Part shown: positions 24,967 through 34,278 of the stretch, one piece after another
How positions within the stretch are numbered: the stretch's first letter is position 1
How the letters are laid out: each line of letters starts with the position of its first letter
Origin: Cyanobacteria bacterium RI_101
Lineage (GTDB): Bacteria; Cyanobacteriota; Cyanobacteriia; Cyanobacteriales; Microcystaceae
DNA: 38,299 nucleotides
Direction of reading: 5' to 3'
NCBI GenBank assembly: GCA_016471375.1
Contig: WGLZ01000076.1
Span: forward strand, 1-38,299
The notes under the pieces: model-generated
Told to the model about the DNA's origin: nothing
What the model saw: only the letters and a program-made list of their open reading frames with translations
Database searches by the model: none
Program-made: the position numbers and the translations under genes

Positions 24967-26238
24967 CTAAGAGCGCCGGGGAAAGCGCCGTTTTTGCAGA
25001 AATTCGGGAATATCCAAACTCGGGGTCGTCGGTTCCGGCGCCGGGGTCGGCTCTTCCGGCGGCGCTTCAAAGACCGTGGGAGGGGAAATAATCTCCGTTT
25101 TCTTGCCAGAGAGTTTCGCCGCTTTGCTCTCGGCGTTAAAACCCGTGGCAATAACCGTAATCCGCATTTCTCCCTGAAGGCGTTCGTCAATGACGGCGCC
25201 GAAGATAATATTAGCGTTCTCATCCACCACGTCGTAGATGGTTTCCGCCGCCGTGTTCACCTCGTGGAGGGTCAGGTCGTGGCCGCCGGTGATGTTGAAG
25301 ACCACCCCCCGCGCGCCTTCGATGGAAGATTCCAACAAAGGCGAAGCGATGGCCGCCGTCGCAGCTTCCTTAGCCCGGGACTTGCCGGAGCCGACGCCAA
25401 TGCCCATCAGCGCCGAGCCGGCGTCCGCCATCACCGCCCGCACGTCGGCGAAATCCACGTTCACCAAACCGGGGATGGTAATAATATCGGAAATGCCCTG
25501 CACCCCCTGGCGCAAAACGTCGTCCGCTACCCGGAAGGCTTCCTGGAGGGGCGTTTCCGCCGGGATCACCGTTAACAGTTGATTGTTGGGAATGACGATT
25601 AAGGTGTCCACCCGAGACTGCAAGGCCGCGATGCCCTCCTCCGCTTGGTTGGCCCGGCGCCGACCCTCAAAGGAAAAGGGGCGGGTAATGATCCCCACCG
25701 TCAGACAGCCCATCTCCTTGGCGATCTCCGCCACAATCGGCGCCGCTCCCGTGCCGGTGCCGCCCCCCATCCCGGCGGTGATAAAGACCAAGTCCGTGTG
25801 CTCCAGCGCCTTGGCGATTTCGTCCCGAGACTCTTCGGCGGCTTTTTGCCCAATGGCGGGATTCCCTCCGGCGCCGAGACCCCGAGTTAGTTTCTGTCCA
25901 ATTTGCAACCTTTGGGGCGCCGCGGCCTGCACTAGAGCCTGGGAGTCGGTGTTGATGGCCCAAAACTCAACGCCGGAAACCCCCGCGTTAATCATCCGAT
26001 TGACCGCGTTACAACCGCCGCCGCCAACGCCGACGACTTTAATTTGGGCGACACTACTGGGCACGATTTGACTACTCCTAAGATCAATGGGGGCGATGGA
26101 CGGGCTATCAACGGGGGCGGAATATACGACCGGGTCCTCCGCCGCGGCGAAAAGATCCTCTAGGCTTTCCCCGTCTTCTAGGGGATCGGCGCCGGCGTTG
26201 CCGAGATGATTTTGGGCCCAATCATTATCGAGTGTCAT
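24967..26238 (-). CDS. ftsZ: Cell division protein FtsZ
   Basis: This 423-residue tubulin-like GTPase forms the Z-ring. The N-terminal 60 residues are a variable acidic extension, longer than in E. coli but usual in cyanobacteria. The nucleotide site has [14 protein letters not shown] and the tubulin signature GGGTGTG at residues 158-164; the T7 loop region [11 protein letters not shown] follows. A Pro/Glu-rich linker leads to the conserved tail [11 protein letters not shown], which binds membrane anchors and division partners. It is downstream of ftsQ on the same strand, 253 bases away. Confidence 0.97.
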   Translation of the reverse strand: MTLDNDWAQNHLGNAGADPLEDGESLEDLFAAAEDPVVYSAPVDSPSIAPIDLRSSQIVPSSVAQIKVVGVGGGGCNAVNRMINAGVSGVEFWAINTDSQALVQAAAPQRLQIGQKLTRGLGAGGNPAIGQKAAEESRDEIAKALEHTDLVFITAGMGGGTGTGAAPIVAEIAKEMGCLTVGIITRPFSFEGRRRANQAEEGIAALQSRVDTLIVIPNNQLLTVIPAETPLQEAFRVADDVLRQGVQGISDIITIPGLVNVDFADVRAVMADAGSALMGIGVGSGKSRAKEAATAAIASPLLESSIEGARGVVFNITGGHDLTLHEVNTAAETIYDVVDENANIIFGAVIDERLQGEMRITVIATGFNAESKAAKLSGKKTEIISPPTVFEAPPEEPTPAPEPTTPSLDIPEFLQKRRFPRRS

Positions 26239-26491
26239 TGTAAATAGGAGAGTTCAGGGGGAGCAAAGGAAGGGCTGAGCGCGGAGGAAACCGGTTAAGT
26301 TTTAACGGGAAGGAGAGTTAAAGGATGGGAACCCCCGGAAGATCCTAGGAGTCAACGCGACTTTCCTAAACTCGTCGCAAGTAACTATATAAAGATAAAA
26401 GAGTTCGTCCCTAGACTAGAAAGAATAGGAGCGTTTGTCAATAGAAGACCCCCAACATCTGACCTTGACCCCAAGGGTTGCCCAAATATTA
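26239..26491 (-). other. ftsQ-ftsZ intergenic region
   Basis: The 253 bases between ftsQ and ftsZ hold no plausible gene. The stretch near 26380-26405 is AT-rich (ACTATATAAAGATAAAAGAG) and could hold a promoter for ftsZ, but no clear -35/-10 pair was identified. Confidence 0.4.
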
Positions 26492-27289
26492 TCACGGTTT
26501 CTTGATTTTCGGCGCCGCAGTTAAACGCAAACTAGGAGTCTGGGGATTGCTCAGGTCAATAAAACCCACGCGATGGGAGGGAACCCGGCCGGGGAGGCGC
26601 CGGAGTCGAGCCAGGGCGGTCAACTGTTGGGGAAATTGGGATAAATCGGAACCCAGATGGACGGCGCCGAGGGCGGTGGTTAAGGTCAAGTTACTAGGGT
26701 TGTTGCCATTGATCAGGCTAATCTTGACGACGGAATCCCGAATCAAGGGATAGTTGGTTTGCCAAAACGTCTTGTACTGAGGGTCGTAACCTAAAAAAAA
26801 CGGCGTTTGGGGCAATTTTTTTTGAGCTTCCGGTCGGCTGTAGAGCTTAGCCGGAATAAAAACGCCCTCTTGATCCAAATAGCCTTTGACTCCGCCTTGT
26901 TGGGCGACGGCCACCGGTCGGCGCTCCCGCACTAGAACCGTTAATTGGGCCGGAAACAATTGGCGGGAAACTTCGGCGCTTTCCAGCGCCGGGTTCTGGG
27001 CGATCTGACGGGCTAATTGGGGCGTGGAGAGTTGCCAGATGGCTTGGGGAAACTGGAGGGGAAGCGCTTGGCGGAGGGTCTGTTCCGAGAGGCGCTCCTG
27101 CCCCTGAAAACGAATTTGGCTCTGTTCGCGAATCGTCCACTCCGGCCAACTCATGAGCCAGACCAAGGCGCTTACAAATCCCCCCAGACAAAAAAAGCGC
27201 CACAATGTTTGGCGGGCCCGACGGCGGCGCTGGCTATCGAGGTGGGAGCGGCGAGTTTTGAGCGATTCGGACACAACGGCTTCCGTCAT
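26492..27289 (-). CDS. ftsQ: Cell division protein FtsQ
   Basis: The protein has 265 residues. A basic cytoplasmic tail of about 30 residues (SHLDSQRRRRARQTLWR) precedes one membrane helix (FFCLGGFVSALVWLMSW). The POTRA domain follows: QIRFQGQERLSEQTLRQALP, then LESAEVSRQLFPAQLTVLVR and ERRPVA, with YLDQEGVFIP after it. FtsQ links FtsB/FtsL to early divisome proteins. Order ftsQ-ftsZ without ftsA is typical of cyanobacteria. Confidence 0.9.
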   Translation of the reverse strand: MTEAVVSESLKTRRSHLDSQRRRRARQTLWRFFCLGGFVSALVWLMSWPEWTIREQSQIRFQGQERLSEQTLRQALPLQFPQAIWQLSTPQLARQIAQNPALESAEVSRQLFPAQLTVLVRERRPVAVAQQGGVKGYLDQEGVFIPAKLYSRPEAQKKLPQTPFFLGYDPQYKTFWQTNYPLIRDSVVKISLINGNNPSNLTLTTALGAVHLGSDLSQFPQQLTALARLRRLPGRVPSHRVGFIDLSNPQTPSLRLTAAPKIKKP

Positions 27290-27402
27290 GGGTGGTGTGA
27301 GTTCCCTTTCTCTGAAATGTTATAACTGGATTACGTTGACTCTCTCCAGCCCAACGAGTTTATTTTTTTAATCATTCTTCACAATTCCCGCGGGTAAAGA
27401 TT

Positions 27403-28707
27403 ATGGCGAAACACAAACGGGGCTTAATACTCGGTACTACAGCCCTACTTTTGGCGACGGTGGCCGTGACGGGGGTGGGACTCCGTCTGGCCCGTTCCCA
27501 GGCCTTCTTTCAGGATAACCCGAAGGAGTTGGTGGACGAAGTTTGGCAAATTGTCAATCGCACTTATGTGGACGGCACCTTTAACGGCGAAGACTGGCGG
27601 GCGGTGCGGAAAACCTATCTAGAAAAAGAGTATAAAAATCCAGAAGAAGCCTACGTCGCCATCCGGGAAATGCTAGAAACCCTGGACGATCCCTACACTC
27701 GCTTTATGGATCCGACGGAGTATCAAGCCATGCGCATTGACACCTCTGGGGAGTTAACCGGGGTGGGAATTCAACTGGCCCAGGATCAGGAGACGAAAAA
27801 GCTCGTGGTGGTGGCGCCGATTGAAGACACTCCGGCCTATCGGGCCGGAATTTTAGCCAAGGACGAAATTATTAAAATCGACGGCAAATCCACCAAGGGC
27901 ATGGAAGTGGACGACGCGGTAAAGCTGATTCGGGGCAAACCCGGCACCAGCGTCACCCTCACCATTCTCCGAGAGAAAAAAGCCATCGATTACACCCTCA
28001 CCCGGGCCCGCATTGAAATCCATCCCGTGCGGGCGGAGGTGAAAACCACCCCCATCGGCGCCGTGGGTTACATTCGTCTGAACCAATTCAGCGCCCAGGC
28101 GGCGGAGGAAATGAAGACGGCCATTGAAGATTTGGAGAAAAAGGGCGTTCAGGGTTACATCTTAGACCTACGCTCCAATCCCGGCGGCTTGCTCTATACC
28201 AGTATCGACATCGCCCGCTATTGGCTCAAGGAAGGCAAGATTGTCTCCACTGTTGACCGCCGGGGCGAGGTGGAGCAACAAAGCGCCAATCAGCAAAACC
28301 TGACGGACAAACCCCTGGTGATTCTGGTGGACGGCGGCTCCGCCAGCGCCAGCGAAATTGTCTCCGGCGCGCTTCAGGATCAGAAACGGGCCAAACTGGT
28401 GGGCACCAAAACCTTCGGCAAGGGTCTGGTGCAATCCGTGCGGGAACTGGGAGACGGCTCCGGCCTAGCGGTGACCATCGCTAAGTACCTGACCCCCAGC
28501 GGTCGGGATATTAATAAACACGGCATTGAGCCGGACGTCATCATCGAACTGACAGACGCCCAACGGAAGGAACTGCAAAAGAGCCGGGATAAAATCGGCA
28601 CCAGCGCCGATCCTCAGTACGCCAAGGCTTATGAAATTCTCAAGCAGGAGATTCTCGTCCAACAGGGGCAACCGGGTCAAAACACGGCTGTGAAAACGGC
28701 GCCGTAA
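27403..28707 (+). CDS. ctpC: Carboxyl-terminal processing protease (S41), CtpC-like
   Basis: The protein has 434 residues. A signal or anchor helix (LILGTTALLLATVAVTGVGL) is followed by the N-terminal helical domain (KELVDEVWQIVNRTYVDG), a PDZ domain around 110-190 (ELTGVGIQLAQD, DTPAYRAGILAKDEIIKIDG) and the S41 protease domain. Ser315 in GSASASE and Lys340 in FGKGLVQ are 25 residues apart, as in E. coli Prc, and would form the catalytic pair. It probably acts in the periplasm or thylakoid lumen. Cyanobacteria have three paralogues; the N-terminal sequence fits CtpC best, but CtpA or CtpB cannot be excluded. Confidence 0.85.
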   Translation: MAKHKRGLILGTTALLLATVAVTGVGLRLARSQAFFQDNPKELVDEVWQIVNRTYVDGTFNGEDWRAVRKTYLEKEYKNPEEAYVAIREMLETLDDPYTRFMDPTEYQAMRIDTSGELTGVGIQLAQDQETKKLVVVAPIEDTPAYRAGILAKDEIIKIDGKSTKGMEVDDAVKLIRGKPGTSVTLTILREKKAIDYTLTRARIEIHPVRAEVKTTPIGAVGYIRLNQFSAQAAEEMKTAIEDLEKKGVQGYILDLRSNPGGLLYTSIDIARYWLKEGKIVSTVDRRGEVEQQSANQQNLTDKPLVILVDGGSASASEIVSGALQDQKRAKLVGTKTFGKGLVQSVRELGDGSGLAVTIAKYLTPSGRDINKHGIEPDVIIELTDAQRKELQKSRDKIGTSADPQYAKAYEILKQEILVQQGQPGQNTAVKTAP

Positions 28708-28716
28708 CCTTCCCCC

Positions 28717-29430
28717 ATGACCTTTGTTTACGCCTACCCCCCTTTAATCCCCGGCGTCCTCCTCCGGCGCTATAAACGCTTCTTCGCCGATATTGAGCTA
28801 GAGGACGGCGCCGCGGTCACGGCCCACTGCCCTAACACCGGCCCCATGACGGGGGTCTGCGAGGTCGGCGCTCCGGTTTATCTTTCCGCCAGCGATAATC
28901 CTAAGCGGAAGCTAGGCTACACCTGGGAAATGATTCAGGTTCAAAACGCTTGGGTGGGCATTAACACGGGCTTGCCCAATCGGGTGCTTAAACAAATGTT
29001 GCTGAACCAGGCTCTGCCGTCCCTAGCGGGTCAATACACGGACGTTCAAAGCGAAGTCCCCTACGGCGCCGATGGTAAGAGTCGGGTGGATTTTGTGCTC
29101 CGGGGCCCCCAAGCGCCGGAAATTTATCTGGAGGTCAAAAATACGACGCTACGGGGTGAGGGAACGGCGCTTTTTCCCGACACCGTCACCGAGCGGGGTC
29201 AAAAACATCTGCGGGAGTTGACGGCGCTTTTACCTCAGCGCCGGGCGGTGATGCTGTACTTCATTAATCGGGGCGACTGCGAGACTTTTGCCCCCGGCGA
29301 CGCCTACGATCCCCGCTATGGGCAACTCCTGCGGGAGGCGCTAAAACTGGGCGTCGAAATCTTGCCCTGTCGGTTTGAGGTCTCTCCCCAGGGGATCCGT
29401 TATTTAGGCTTAGCGGCGCTGGAGGTTTAA
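28717..29430 (+). CDS. sfsA: SfsA family nuclease / sugar fermentation stimulation protein
   Basis: The protein has 237 residues. The family pattern is clear: LLRRYKRFFADIEL, TAHCPNTGPMTGVCEVGAPV, KLGYTWEMIQV, then the nuclease-like core DFVLRGPQAPEIYLEVKNTT and FPDTVTERGQKHLREL. SfsA was first linked to maltose metabolism in E. coli and its C-terminal half has a restriction-nuclease fold with DNA/RNA cleavage reported. It starts 9 bases after ctpC and is probably co-transcribed. Confidence 0.92.
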   Translation: MTFVYAYPPLIPGVLLRRYKRFFADIELEDGAAVTAHCPNTGPMTGVCEVGAPVYLSASDNPKRKLGYTWEMIQVQNAWVGINTGLPNRVLKQMLLNQALPSLAGQYTDVQSEVPYGADGKSRVDFVLRGPQAPEIYLEVKNTTLRGEGTALFPDTVTERGQKHLRELTALLPQRRAVMLYFINRGDCETFAPGDAYDPRYGQLLREALKLGVEILPCRFEVSPQGIRYLGLAALEV

Positions 29431-29493
29431 AGTAATCTGGTTTCGCCCCCCAGCGCCTCGACTTTGAGGGCAGTTCGGAGCTTTTCTGAGTTC

Positions 29494-29602
29494 AAAGTCC
29501 CCCAGAATTGGGGGATTTAGGGGGCCAGATCAGGTTAATGGCAAAACCAAAGACTTGTGTGTACGCGGTAGCTTTTCAAGGGGGGTTAGGGGGGTAAAAC
29601 AG
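29494..29602. repeat. Decayed G-rich dispersed repeat
   Basis: AAGTCCCCCAGAATTGGGGG and then ATTTAGGGGG (29494-29525), TGTGTGTACGCGGTAGCT (29556-29573) and AAGGGGGGTTAGGGGGG (29579-29595) are close to parts of the element at 36335-36483. The left inverted end was not found, so this looks like a broken copy. It separates convergent sfsA and nblS and could end transcripts. Confidence 0.55.
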
Positions 29603-31564
29603 CTAAAGCCCAATCCCCGCCATAGTGATAGAACTCAGCGCCGGTTGAGTCAGATGAGCGCCGTTATAGACCGCTAGGTCGAACCAAAAGGTGGTGCCGG
29701 TTCCCACTTCGCTGACCAGATGGATCTGGCTATGGTGTTTCTGGACGATATTTTTGACAATGGATAATCCCAAACCCGTCCCTTCCAAAGTGTGGACCCG
29801 GTTTTCCACCCGGTAGAAGCGCTCGAAAATAGAGGCTTGATCTTCGGGGTCAATGCCGATGCCCGTATCCGCCACTTCAATGCGGACAAACCGCTCGTCA
29901 GTTTCGGGACAAGACTCTAGCGCGTAGGCTCGAATCAGGATTTTGCCCCCGGCGGGCGTAAATTTAAGGGCGTTGCCCACCAGATTGGTCATCACCTGTA
30001 GAAGCAGATCGTAATGCCCTAAAACGGGGGGCAGGTTCTTTTCCAATTCTTGACAGAGTTGAATGCCCTTATCCTTGGCGGTGAGTTGGTAACTTCTTAA
30101 ACTTTGCTCAATTAGAGGATGGAGTTCCACCGCGTCAAATTGATAGGTTTTGGCGGATTCTAAACGGGAGAGATCGAGGACGTCGTTAACCAAGCGACTG
30201 AGGCGGTCGGTTTCATGGTTGGCGGTTTCCAAAAATTCCCGGCGCTCGCCTTCGCTCAGGTCTTCCCCAAACTCGCAGAGGGTTTCAATAAAGGATTTAA
30301 TGTTAAATAGCGGCGTTCTTAACTCGTGGGAGACATTGCTAATAAATTGACTTTTGGCTTCGTTCAACTCCACTTCTCGGGTAATATCCTGCACCGTCAT
30401 CACAATGCCTTTGAGGGTTTCCCGAGATTGATCAAAAACCTGGGTCAACATCAACCGCACCGTGCGGGGAACGGGTTGGGTGAGGGTTAGACGAAATTCT
30501 TCCGGGGCGAAGTTGTGTTCCCCGGCGGCGCCGTCGTCCTGGGTCATTTCCCGCAGGGGTTGGGTCAGTTGGGCGGTGATTTCCTGGGGGAGATATTCTA
30601 ATAAGTTTTTGCCGCTAATGTCCTGTCCTTCCCAAGCGAAAAGGCGCCGGGCGGTGGGATTCACCAGCAGAAGTTGTAAATTGGTGTCGACTAAAACGGC
30701 GCCGTCGGCGATGGTGGAAACCAGGGTGTCTAGTTTCGCTTTTTCCGCCGTCATCTCTTCGATATTTTGGGCTTCGTAACTTTCGAGGCGCTCCGCCATT
30801 TCGTTAAAACTAACGATCAGTTCTCCCAATTCCCCCCCAAAGGGTAAACTAATCCGTTGTTGAAAGTTGCCCTTGGCGATATTTTTGACGCCCACCAATA
30901 ATTCTTTAATGGGCTGAGTAATGGTGAGAGCGTTAAAGACGGCGCCGAGAATCACCATTACCCAGATGGAAATAAAGACCGCGATGGTGACGTCCCGGGT
31001 CAAGTTAGAAGAGTTGACCACCGCCGGGTTGGGATTAATGCCCAGAGCCAAGACCCCGAGATAATGCCGCCCTTGGTAGAGGGGCACAAAGACGTCCGTC
31101 ACTTCCCCATTGGGCGTCCGGTGTTGCCGCACCAACGGCAGATCCGCGGGGCTAAATTCCGCCGTCGGCAATTCCAGATGGCGCTCTAGGGTCAGGGGAT
31201 TTTCCGGCGCCATTTCCGAAAAGGGCACCCCGAAAAAAATATTCCCCGCCTCGTCGGCGTAGATCATGTAGCGAATATTGGACGTGCTCTCGTAGAAACG
31301 GGCGGAAAAGCGGGCCACTTCCGTCAGGTTATTGTCCGCCACCATCGGCGCGACGTTAGCCGCCAAGAGCAGACCCAAATCCCGGCCAAAGCGGGTGTCG
31401 ATCATTTGGGCCTGGCGCTGGATAGTGTTCACGGCCCAAAAAGTCAGACCGCTCATCAGCAGAGACACCACAAGGGTCGCCGCGGCCATTAAGCGGGTCT
31501 GGAGGTTAAACTCCGACCACCAACGATGGATCATCGTCAGTAGGTTAGGGAAAATCGACTGCAT
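29603..31564 (-). CDS. nblS: Sensor histidine kinase NblS (Hik33/DspA type)
   Basis: The kinase has 653 residues from ATG 31564; a TTG at 31576 and an ATG at 31534 are alternatives, and none has a good ribosome binding site. The layout is membrane helix (LMAAATLVVSLLMSGLTFWAV), extracytoplasmic sensor of about 150 residues, second helix (DVTIAVFISIWVMVILGAVF), HAMP (TQPIKELLVGVKNIAKGNF), coiled linker, PAS (VSTIADGAVLVDTNLQLLLV), HisKA with His413 in NVSHELRTP, and HATPase with DTGIGIDPEDQ and GTGLGLSIV. NblS/Hik33 controls high-light, cold, osmotic and nutrient-stress genes and normally signals to RpaB/NrrA-type regulators, absent here. The whole-length resemblance is strong. Confidence 0.9.
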   Translation of the reverse strand: MQSIFPNLLTMIHRWWSEFNLQTRLMAAATLVVSLLMSGLTFWAVNTIQRQAQMIDTRFGRDLGLLLAANVAPMVADNNLTEVARFSARFYESTSNIRYMIYADEAGNIFFGVPFSEMAPENPLTLERHLELPTAEFSPADLPLVRQHRTPNGEVTDVFVPLYQGRHYLGVLALGINPNPAVVNSSNLTRDVTIAVFISIWVMVILGAVFNALTITQPIKELLVGVKNIAKGNFQQRISLPFGGELGELIVSFNEMAERLESYEAQNIEEMTAEKAKLDTLVSTIADGAVLVDTNLQLLLVNPTARRLFAWEGQDISGKNLLEYLPQEITAQLTQPLREMTQDDGAAGEHNFAPEEFRLTLTQPVPRTVRLMLTQVFDQSRETLKGIVMTVQDITREVELNEAKSQFISNVSHELRTPLFNIKSFIETLCEFGEDLSEGERREFLETANHETDRLSRLVNDVLDLSRLESAKTYQFDAVELHPLIEQSLRSYQLTAKDKGIQLCQELEKNLPPVLGHYDLLLQVMTNLVGNALKFTPAGGKILIRAYALESCPETDERFVRIEVADTGIGIDPEDQASIFERFYRVENRVHTLEGTGLGLSIVKNIVQKHHSQIHLVSEVGTGTTFWFDLAVYNGAHLTQPALSSITMAGIGL

Positions 31565-31706
31565 GGTAGGGATCAACGCAAGGCTGTCGGCAATGAAACG
31601 AGAATTGGGGATGGGGTCGTTTCGCTTAGGATAGCGGCAATAAGACTAGGGCGCCTAGGTTGTCCCCGTTTTCCCGTCTCGACGCCCTTGCTCCGCCCCC
31701 TTTGTC

Positions 31707-32090
31707 TTAGCTCGACGCCCCTCCGTCGCCAACGCCTTGCCGGGGGCTGAGAATCTGGTTTTGTCGTTGCAGTTGTTCCAGCAGAGAATTACAGACGAGA
31801 TCGCAGAGGGGAAAAATCACGGGATTGGCGATGCGGTAAATGACGTAAATGCCTTGTTGACTACGACTCAGAACTCCGGCGGTGGTCAATAATTTCAAGT
31901 GTTTGGAGACGTTGGCTTGCCCCAACCCCGTGGCTTCGATGATTTCGCTGACGCTGAGGGGGCCGTTTTTCAGAGCGCAGACAATTTCCAGACGACTCAC
32001 TTCCGAAAGGACTTTAAAAAAATCCGCGATTAGACTCAGCGCCGCCGGCGTAATCTCCAGGGAGGGGGGAGAAGGGACAGAAACAGTCAT
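31707..32090 (-). CDS. ArsR-family regulator with possible redox-active cysteines
   Basis: The protein has 127 residues from ATG 32090; the longer frame to 32270 adds a segment unlike the family. The winged HTH has LSEVSRLEIVCALKNG, SVSEIIEATGLGQANVSKHL and the wing RSQQGIYVIYRI. No SmtB metal ligands (DxH...HxxE) are present. Cys38 in helix 2 and Cys96/Cys100 in the last helix resemble the position of the dithiol pair in BigR/SqrR/YgaV-type persulfide or redox sensors, though spacing is shorter than I recall. It is upstream of nblS on the same strand. The signal is inferred. Confidence 0.8.
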   Translation of the reverse strand: MTVSVPSPPSLEITPAALSLIADFFKVLSEVSRLEIVCALKNGPLSVSEIIEATGLGQANVSKHLKLLTTAGVLSRSQQGIYVIYRIANPVIFPLCDLVCNSLLEQLQRQNQILSPRQGVGDGGASS

Positions 32091-32375
32091 AGAGAATCGA
32101 TTTCCCGCGGGGATAGAACAAAGTGCAAGGATCGAGAGACAGATTTTCCCATCCCCCTGCAATTTAAAACTGGACTTGAGAGGCTTGCCGCCTGCGGCGC
32201 CTAGTTTCGCTACCTCGTTACCACAAGGGTATAGCCTGTACATTATACTGTCGGCGATACGTTGTGGCAATCCAACTTAATCCTCATTCTCGATATCTTT
32301 AACGGACTGAGATACGTAATATCCCTTGAACAGTCAGACTTCGACCCGTCGGTGACGTTTACGGGATCGCTAGGC
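32091..32375. other. Promoter region of the ArsR-family gene, with an imperfect palindrome
   Basis: The 285 bases hold no convincing gene. An imperfect palindrome spans 32221-32267: CCACAAGGGTAT on the left and ATACGTTGTGG on the right, with an inner GTATA/TATAC pair. It lies about 130-180 bases before the regulator ATG and is a candidate operator or promoter element. It could also form an RNA hairpin. Confidence 0.35.
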
Positions 32376-33212
32376 TCAGTTCTCGATTTCCAGGGGGTTG
32401 AGCCAGCGCAAAATTTCCCGCCGCAGGCGGTATAAATCTTGGGAAAGATTGCTTTTGAGCCATTGTCCCACCGCGTCCCAGGGCGTAAAAACCTCCCCCG
32501 GCGCCCATTGCAAATCTTGGGCTAGGGGCGTGAGGTGGGTGCCCGGTAGGGTTTGCAGGGCTAAGAGCGATTTTAGGCTCTCGCTAAACAGGGGCGGCAG
32601 GGTGAGGGTCTGGTCAATGTCGTCCTGGGTGAATTTGATCAGTAAATTGCGACGCACCCGATAGTTTTGGCGAATTAATTGATTCGTGTCCTCCGGGGAG
32701 GGGGTAAATTCTAAACTTAAATCGGCGCCGAAACCCAATTGTTCCGGCAGTTGTCCCCGAACCGCTTCCCAGAGACCGTCCAGCTTCAGTTGTTCCGCTT
32801 GCTCTAGGAAGGGAATGGCCCGTTTGACGGGGAAGTTATTAAAAGAAATTAAGATATTTCCCGCCCGCTCCACGGGGTAGGAACTGCCGATCAAGAGTTG
32901 AATTTTTGACCCCAAACTATGGCCGAGGCCATAAATCGGTAAATAACCCTGGGGTAAGCGGTTTTGTTGGCGCAGGCGCTCGTAGGCGGTGTCAAAACGG
33001 TTTAGCGCCTGTCGGGCCAGAGCTTGATGATCGAGGCTATTGCTAAAGGGGGTGGCGATAATGGCGTAGCCCCTTTGTCCCAATTCCGTTAATAACCAGC
33101 GATAGGCCAAATTCGGCGCCGTCCCCACAAAAGCGCCGCCTAAGAAATGAATAACGGCCCTGGGCTGGGGAGGAATCCACAGCCAACAACCGGCGCTTTC
33201 CTGCCAATCCAT
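32376..33212 (-). CDS. DUF1350 family alpha/beta-hydrolase-like protein
   Basis: The protein has 278 residues. DUF1350 is conserved in cyanobacteria and plastids and has an alpha/beta-hydrolase fold. Visible are AVIHFLGGAFVGTAPNLAYR, then ATPFSNSLDHQALARQAL, the nucleophile-elbow-like YGLGHSLGSKIQLLIGS, and LISFNNFPVKRAIPF. Enzyme activity and substrate are not established. GGAGC precedes ATG 33212. It follows the lipoprotein gene on the same strand, 20 bases apart. Confidence 0.85.
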   Translation of the reverse strand: MDWQESAGCWLWIPPQPRAVIHFLGGAFVGTAPNLAYRWLLTELGQRGYAIIATPFSNSLDHQALARQALNRFDTAYERLRQQNRLPQGYLPIYGLGHSLGSKIQLLIGSSYPVERAGNILISFNNFPVKRAIPFLEQAEQLKLDGLWEAVRGQLPEQLGFGADLSLEFTPSPEDTNQLIRQNYRVRRNLLIKFTQDDIDQTLTLPPLFSESLKSLLALQTLPGTHLTPLAQDLQWAPGEVFTPWDAVGQWLKSNLSQDLYRLRREILRWLNPLEIEN

Positions 33213-33232
33213 CGTTTCAAGCTCCTGCTGGG

Positions 33233-34177
33233 TTATTGGGGTTGAATACCGATGAAGCGTTGATAGACCGAGGGCTGAGGCGCGGCTTCCACAATGGCCG
33301 CGGCGGGCGGGGGGCTGGGAACGGCGCCGGCGGGGGCGTTATTTAAATTCTCTAAATTAGCCGCGATTTGGGGCGGAACCTCCTGGGGCGCCGTCGCCTG
33401 GGGTTGATTGGAAGCCGGGGGCGGAGCGGCCGCGGTCGGCGCCGGGGGATTGGGATCGTCTCCCACTTTGCGAGTCACCCGTTGGCCGTACTGCTCTAAG
33501 GTCACAGTCTGATTGCTGGCGTTAATGGAGACCACTCGGACTAAACCGTCCGCCAATGCGGCGCCGGCCCGGACGTTTTTCTCTAGGAGATCGCCCGGCG
33601 CTCGCAGAATGGCCACGGGAGAACCGGGGAAATTAATAATGCCGGTGACGTACACTTGTCGGGCCTCCGTCGGCGGTTTGACGGGTTTAACGATCGCGGG
33701 GGAAGCTCCCTTGACGACGACCGTTCCGGGCGCGCCGGGTTGGGCCGGATTAGAAGCGCCGCCTTTAGCGCCAACAGAGCCTTTAACCCCGGCTTGCCCG
33801 CCGGAAGCCGGAGAGCCTTTCGAGCCTGCTTTTCCGCCCTGGGGGGGATTAACCGGCGCTTTGGGGGGGGCGATAACTTGAAAATTCAACAGACCAAAGG
33901 GATTAACTCGGCCCCGATCCACTTCCTTGAGACGTTGCTCGGGACTCACCGGCGGAATTAACCCCAAAGAGGCGATGGGCGCCGACGGGGAAAGGGGCGC
34001 TTGGGCCGCGGGGGGATTCGCAGGAACCGCTTCCGGCGCCGGGGGCGGCGGCGGAGGGGGCGCGCCGCCGGGGGAAGGACTCGGCGCCGCGGCTTGTTGT
34101 TCAGGAGCGCCGCCGCCGCAACCAACGAGCAATAAGAGGGGTAAAATACCCAAAGAAACTAAACAATACCGGGCCAT
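33233..34177 (-). CDS. Proline-rich lipoprotein with PilP-like domain
   Basis: The protein has 314 residues. A lipobox LLLVGC places Cys20 as the lipidated residue. Long Pro/Ala/Gly-rich linkers (about 25-75, 110-165, 245-310) surround two ordered parts: EVDRGRVNPFGLLNF near 85-100 and a beta-rich stretch QVYVTGIINFPGSPVAIL through GLVRVVSINASNQTVTLEQY. This order, an R-x-x-PF motif then a small beta-barrel, recalls PilP pilotins of type IV pili. No other pil genes are adjacent. GAGGAGG precedes the start. The PilP link is an inference. Confidence 0.7.
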   Translation of the reverse strand: MARYCLVSLGILPLLLLVGCGGGAPEQQAAAPSPSPGGAPPPPPPPAPEAVPANPPAAQAPLSPSAPIASLGLIPPVSPEQRLKEVDRGRVNPFGLLNFQVIAPPKAPVNPPQGGKAGSKGSPASGGQAGVKGSVGAKGGASNPAQPGAPGTVVVKGASPAIVKPVKPPTEARQVYVTGIINFPGSPVAILRAPGDLLEKNVRAGAALADGLVRVVSINASNQTVTLEQYGQRVTRKVGDDPNPPAPTAAAPPPASNQPQATAPQEVPPQIAANLENLNNAPAGAVPSPPPAAAIVEAAPQPSVYQRFIGIQPQ

Positions 34178-34278
34178 TGCGCCTCCTCACCAGAACATAA
34201 TCACTTGTTCAGCCTAGGCCGATCATAACAGAAAAACCCGTCCCTGACAGTAAAAAAGTAATACTACTTTCTCCCGCC

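Noticed and set aside
32091-32270. 60-residue N-terminal extension of the ArsR-family regulator
   Set aside because: The extension is unlike ArsR proteins and crosses the presumed promoter; ATG 32090 gives a normal-length regulator.
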